Positions 62,962 to 64,000 of a DNA stretch of 64,000 bases are shown here, one piece after another. The notes under the pieces were generated by a model. The model saw only the letters and a list, made by a program, of their open reading frames with translations, was not told the DNA's origin and searched no databases. Within the stretch, counting starts at the first letter, position 1, and every line of letters starts with the position of its first letter. The position numbers were made by a program, and so were the translations under genes. The stretch is taken from assembly GCF_002952775.1 (NCBI RefSeq), contig NZ_CP025066.1:2480001-2544000 (forward strand), read 5' to 3'. Source of the DNA: Halalkaliarchaeum desulfuricum. Lineage in GTDB: Archaea > Halobacteriota > Halobacteria > Halobacteriales > Haloferacaceae.

Positions 62962-63999
62962 ATGAGCGACACCAAGAGAGTCAGCGACAGAGGCGATCGA
63001 GTCGGGATCTACCTCCAGGACAAGCGGCCGTTGGAGGAGAACCTCGAATTGGTTCAGTATGCAGAACAGCAGGGGTTCGACGAGGTCTGGCAGGCGGAGT
63101 CCAGGCTCGCCCGGGACGCGATCACCCCGATGGGGGCCTACGCCGCCGTCACTGACGACATCAAGATCGGTGCCGGGGTCATCAACAACTGGACCCGCAA
63201 CACCGCCTTGATCGCCCAGACGATGAGTACGCTCGAGGAACTGGCCGGCCGCGACCGGATCCTCTGTGGGATCGGCGCCTGGTGGGAACCGCTGGCGTCG
63301 AAAGTCGGCGTCGACCGACGCAAACCGCTGCGCGCGATGCGGGAAACCGTCGAGGTGACGAAGCGTCTCCTCGAGATGGAGAACGTCACCTACGACGGGG
63401 AGTTCGTGAACGTCGAGGACATCGAACTCGATGTCGTCCACGGCGACACCGGCCCCCGCTCGGTTCCGGTGTACGTCGGCGGGACCGGCTTCAAGATGCT
63501 CGAACTGACGGGTCATTTCGCCGACGGGGCATTGCTGAACTACCTGGTGAGTCCGGAATACAACCAGAAAGCCCTCGACGCGCTCGAAAACGGTGCCGAA
63601 CGCGGCGGCCGATCGCTGGAAGACATCGACCGCCCGCAACTGGTCGTCTGTTCGATGGATCACGACGCCGACAAGGCACTGGACAACGCCCGGGAGCTCA
63701 TCACCCAGTATCTCGGTCAGCAGCCCCACATCATGAAAGCCAGCGGCGTGAGCCAGGACCTCATCGACGAGGTAGGGGAGGCGATCGGCGGGTGGCCGGC
63801 GGACGCCGACGACATCGAGAAGGGGATGGATCTCATTCCGGACGAGGTCGTCCACAAACTCACCGCCAGCGGTACCCCCGAACAGTGCCGCGAGAAGGTC
63901 CGGGAGTACGCCGAGAACGGCTGTCAGTGTCCGGTCCTCTACCCGCTGGGCGAGGATCGCGAACTGATGATCGACGAGTTCGCCGACGGCTACATGTAA
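62962..63999 (+). CDS. F420-dependent luciferase-like (LLM) oxidoreductase, Mer-like
   Basis: A 345-residue TIM-barrel enzyme of the bacterial-luciferase superfamily. It has GVINNWTRN and CGIGAWWEP, two F420-type segments, and PVYVGGTGFKMLELTG. Mer-type enzymes reduce methylene-H4MPT with F420H2. Other LLM enzymes act on sulfonates and alkanes. The C-terminal GTPEQCREKVREYAENG is a common LLM end. The gene is complete: the stop falls one base before the window end. It is under the operator at 62912-62945. Confidence 0.85.
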   Translation: MSDTKRVSDRGDRVGIYLQDKRPLEENLELVQYAEQQGFDEVWQAESRLARDAITPMGAYAAVTDDIKIGAGVINNWTRNTALIAQTMSTLEELAGRDRILCGIGAWWEPLASKVGVDRRKPLRAMRETVEVTKRLLEMENVTYDGEFVNVEDIELDVVHGDTGPRSVPVYVGGTGFKMLELTGHFADGALLNYLVSPEYNQKALDALENGAERGGRSLEDIDRPQLVVCSMDHDADKALDNARELITQYLGQQPHIMKASGVSQDLIDEVGEAIGGWPADADDIEKGMDLIPDEVVHKLTASGTPEQCREKVREYAENGCQCPVLYPLGEDRELMIDEFADGYM

Positions 64000-64000
64000 T

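Overview
The window is about 64 kb of GC-rich DNA that encodes very acidic proteins. It is from a haloarchaeon (class Halobacteria). Supporting marks are GatE, archease, an Orc1/Cdc6-like ATPase, an eS17 ribosomal protein, a DUF7344-type regulator, a diadenylate-cyclase-domain protein, several F420-linked proteins, the haloarchaeal GlpABC/GlpK set, TATA-like promoters and many leaderless or 4-nt-overlapping genes. The genus cannot be fixed from the sequence alone.

Region 1 (1-10,570) is mixed. It begins with a degraded integration site: a PD-(D/E)XK protein, a winged-helix gene and a tyrosine integrase whose 3' ends are fused tail to tail, and a copy of the 3' end of tRNA-Ala. Then come a DisA_N-domain protein, a Tat lipoprotein with a glycosidase-like barrel, an ABC exporter, a CofE-like F420 glutamyl ligase paralogue, gene debris and an HTH regulator. 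Region 2 (10,680-19,460) holds a DUF7344 regulator, an enolase-superfamily enzyme, a corrinoid protein with its UroD-type methyltransferase, a glycosyltransferase, archease, a GNAT enzyme, a sugar epimerase, and a thiolase with its OB-fold partner. Region 3 (19,470-36,540) is largely housekeeping: a large hybrid sensor kinase, GatE, UspA, a BrkB-type membrane protein, a split YeeE/YedE sulfur transporter, an Orc1-like ATPase, glycerol kinase divergent from glpABC, and an ASPIC/UnbV repeat protein. Region 4 (36,540-37,560) is a small AT-rich island with direct repeats, a divergent eS17 gene and a nested inverted repeat.

Region 5 (37,562-62,722) is the main interest: a dense archaeal version of the selenium-dependent molybdenum hydroxylase (SDMH) and anaerobic purine-degradation cluster. 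It combines Mo-cofactor genes (MocA-type nucleotidyltransferase, MoeA), the SDMH maturation set (YqeC, SelD, a fused XdhC-YqeB), sulfur/selenium relay proteins (two TusA-like proteins, a DsrE/DsrF/DsrH-like trio, a SufU-like scaffold, a cysteine synthase), two Mo-subunit plus [2Fe-2S]-subunit hydroxylases without a FAD subunit, adenine deaminase, an SsnA-like amidohydrolase, an N-carbamoyl amidohydrolase, YgeY, YgeW carbamoyltransferase, carbamate kinase and an NCS2 purine permease.

The inferred flow is: import of purine, deamination by Ade or the SsnA-like enzyme, hydroxylation by Se-Mo enzymes, ring opening and carbamoyl release by the hydrolases, and ATP formation from carbamoyl phosphate by YgeW plus ArcC. 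The most distinctive feature is a 4-nt-overlap operon that links the DsrEFH-like relay directly to XdhC-YqeB behind a Mo hydroxylase. This suggests a dedicated chalcogen delivery route to the Mo cofactor. The window closes with an F420-type luciferase-like oxidoreductase whose TATA box lies inside a perfect inverted repeat.
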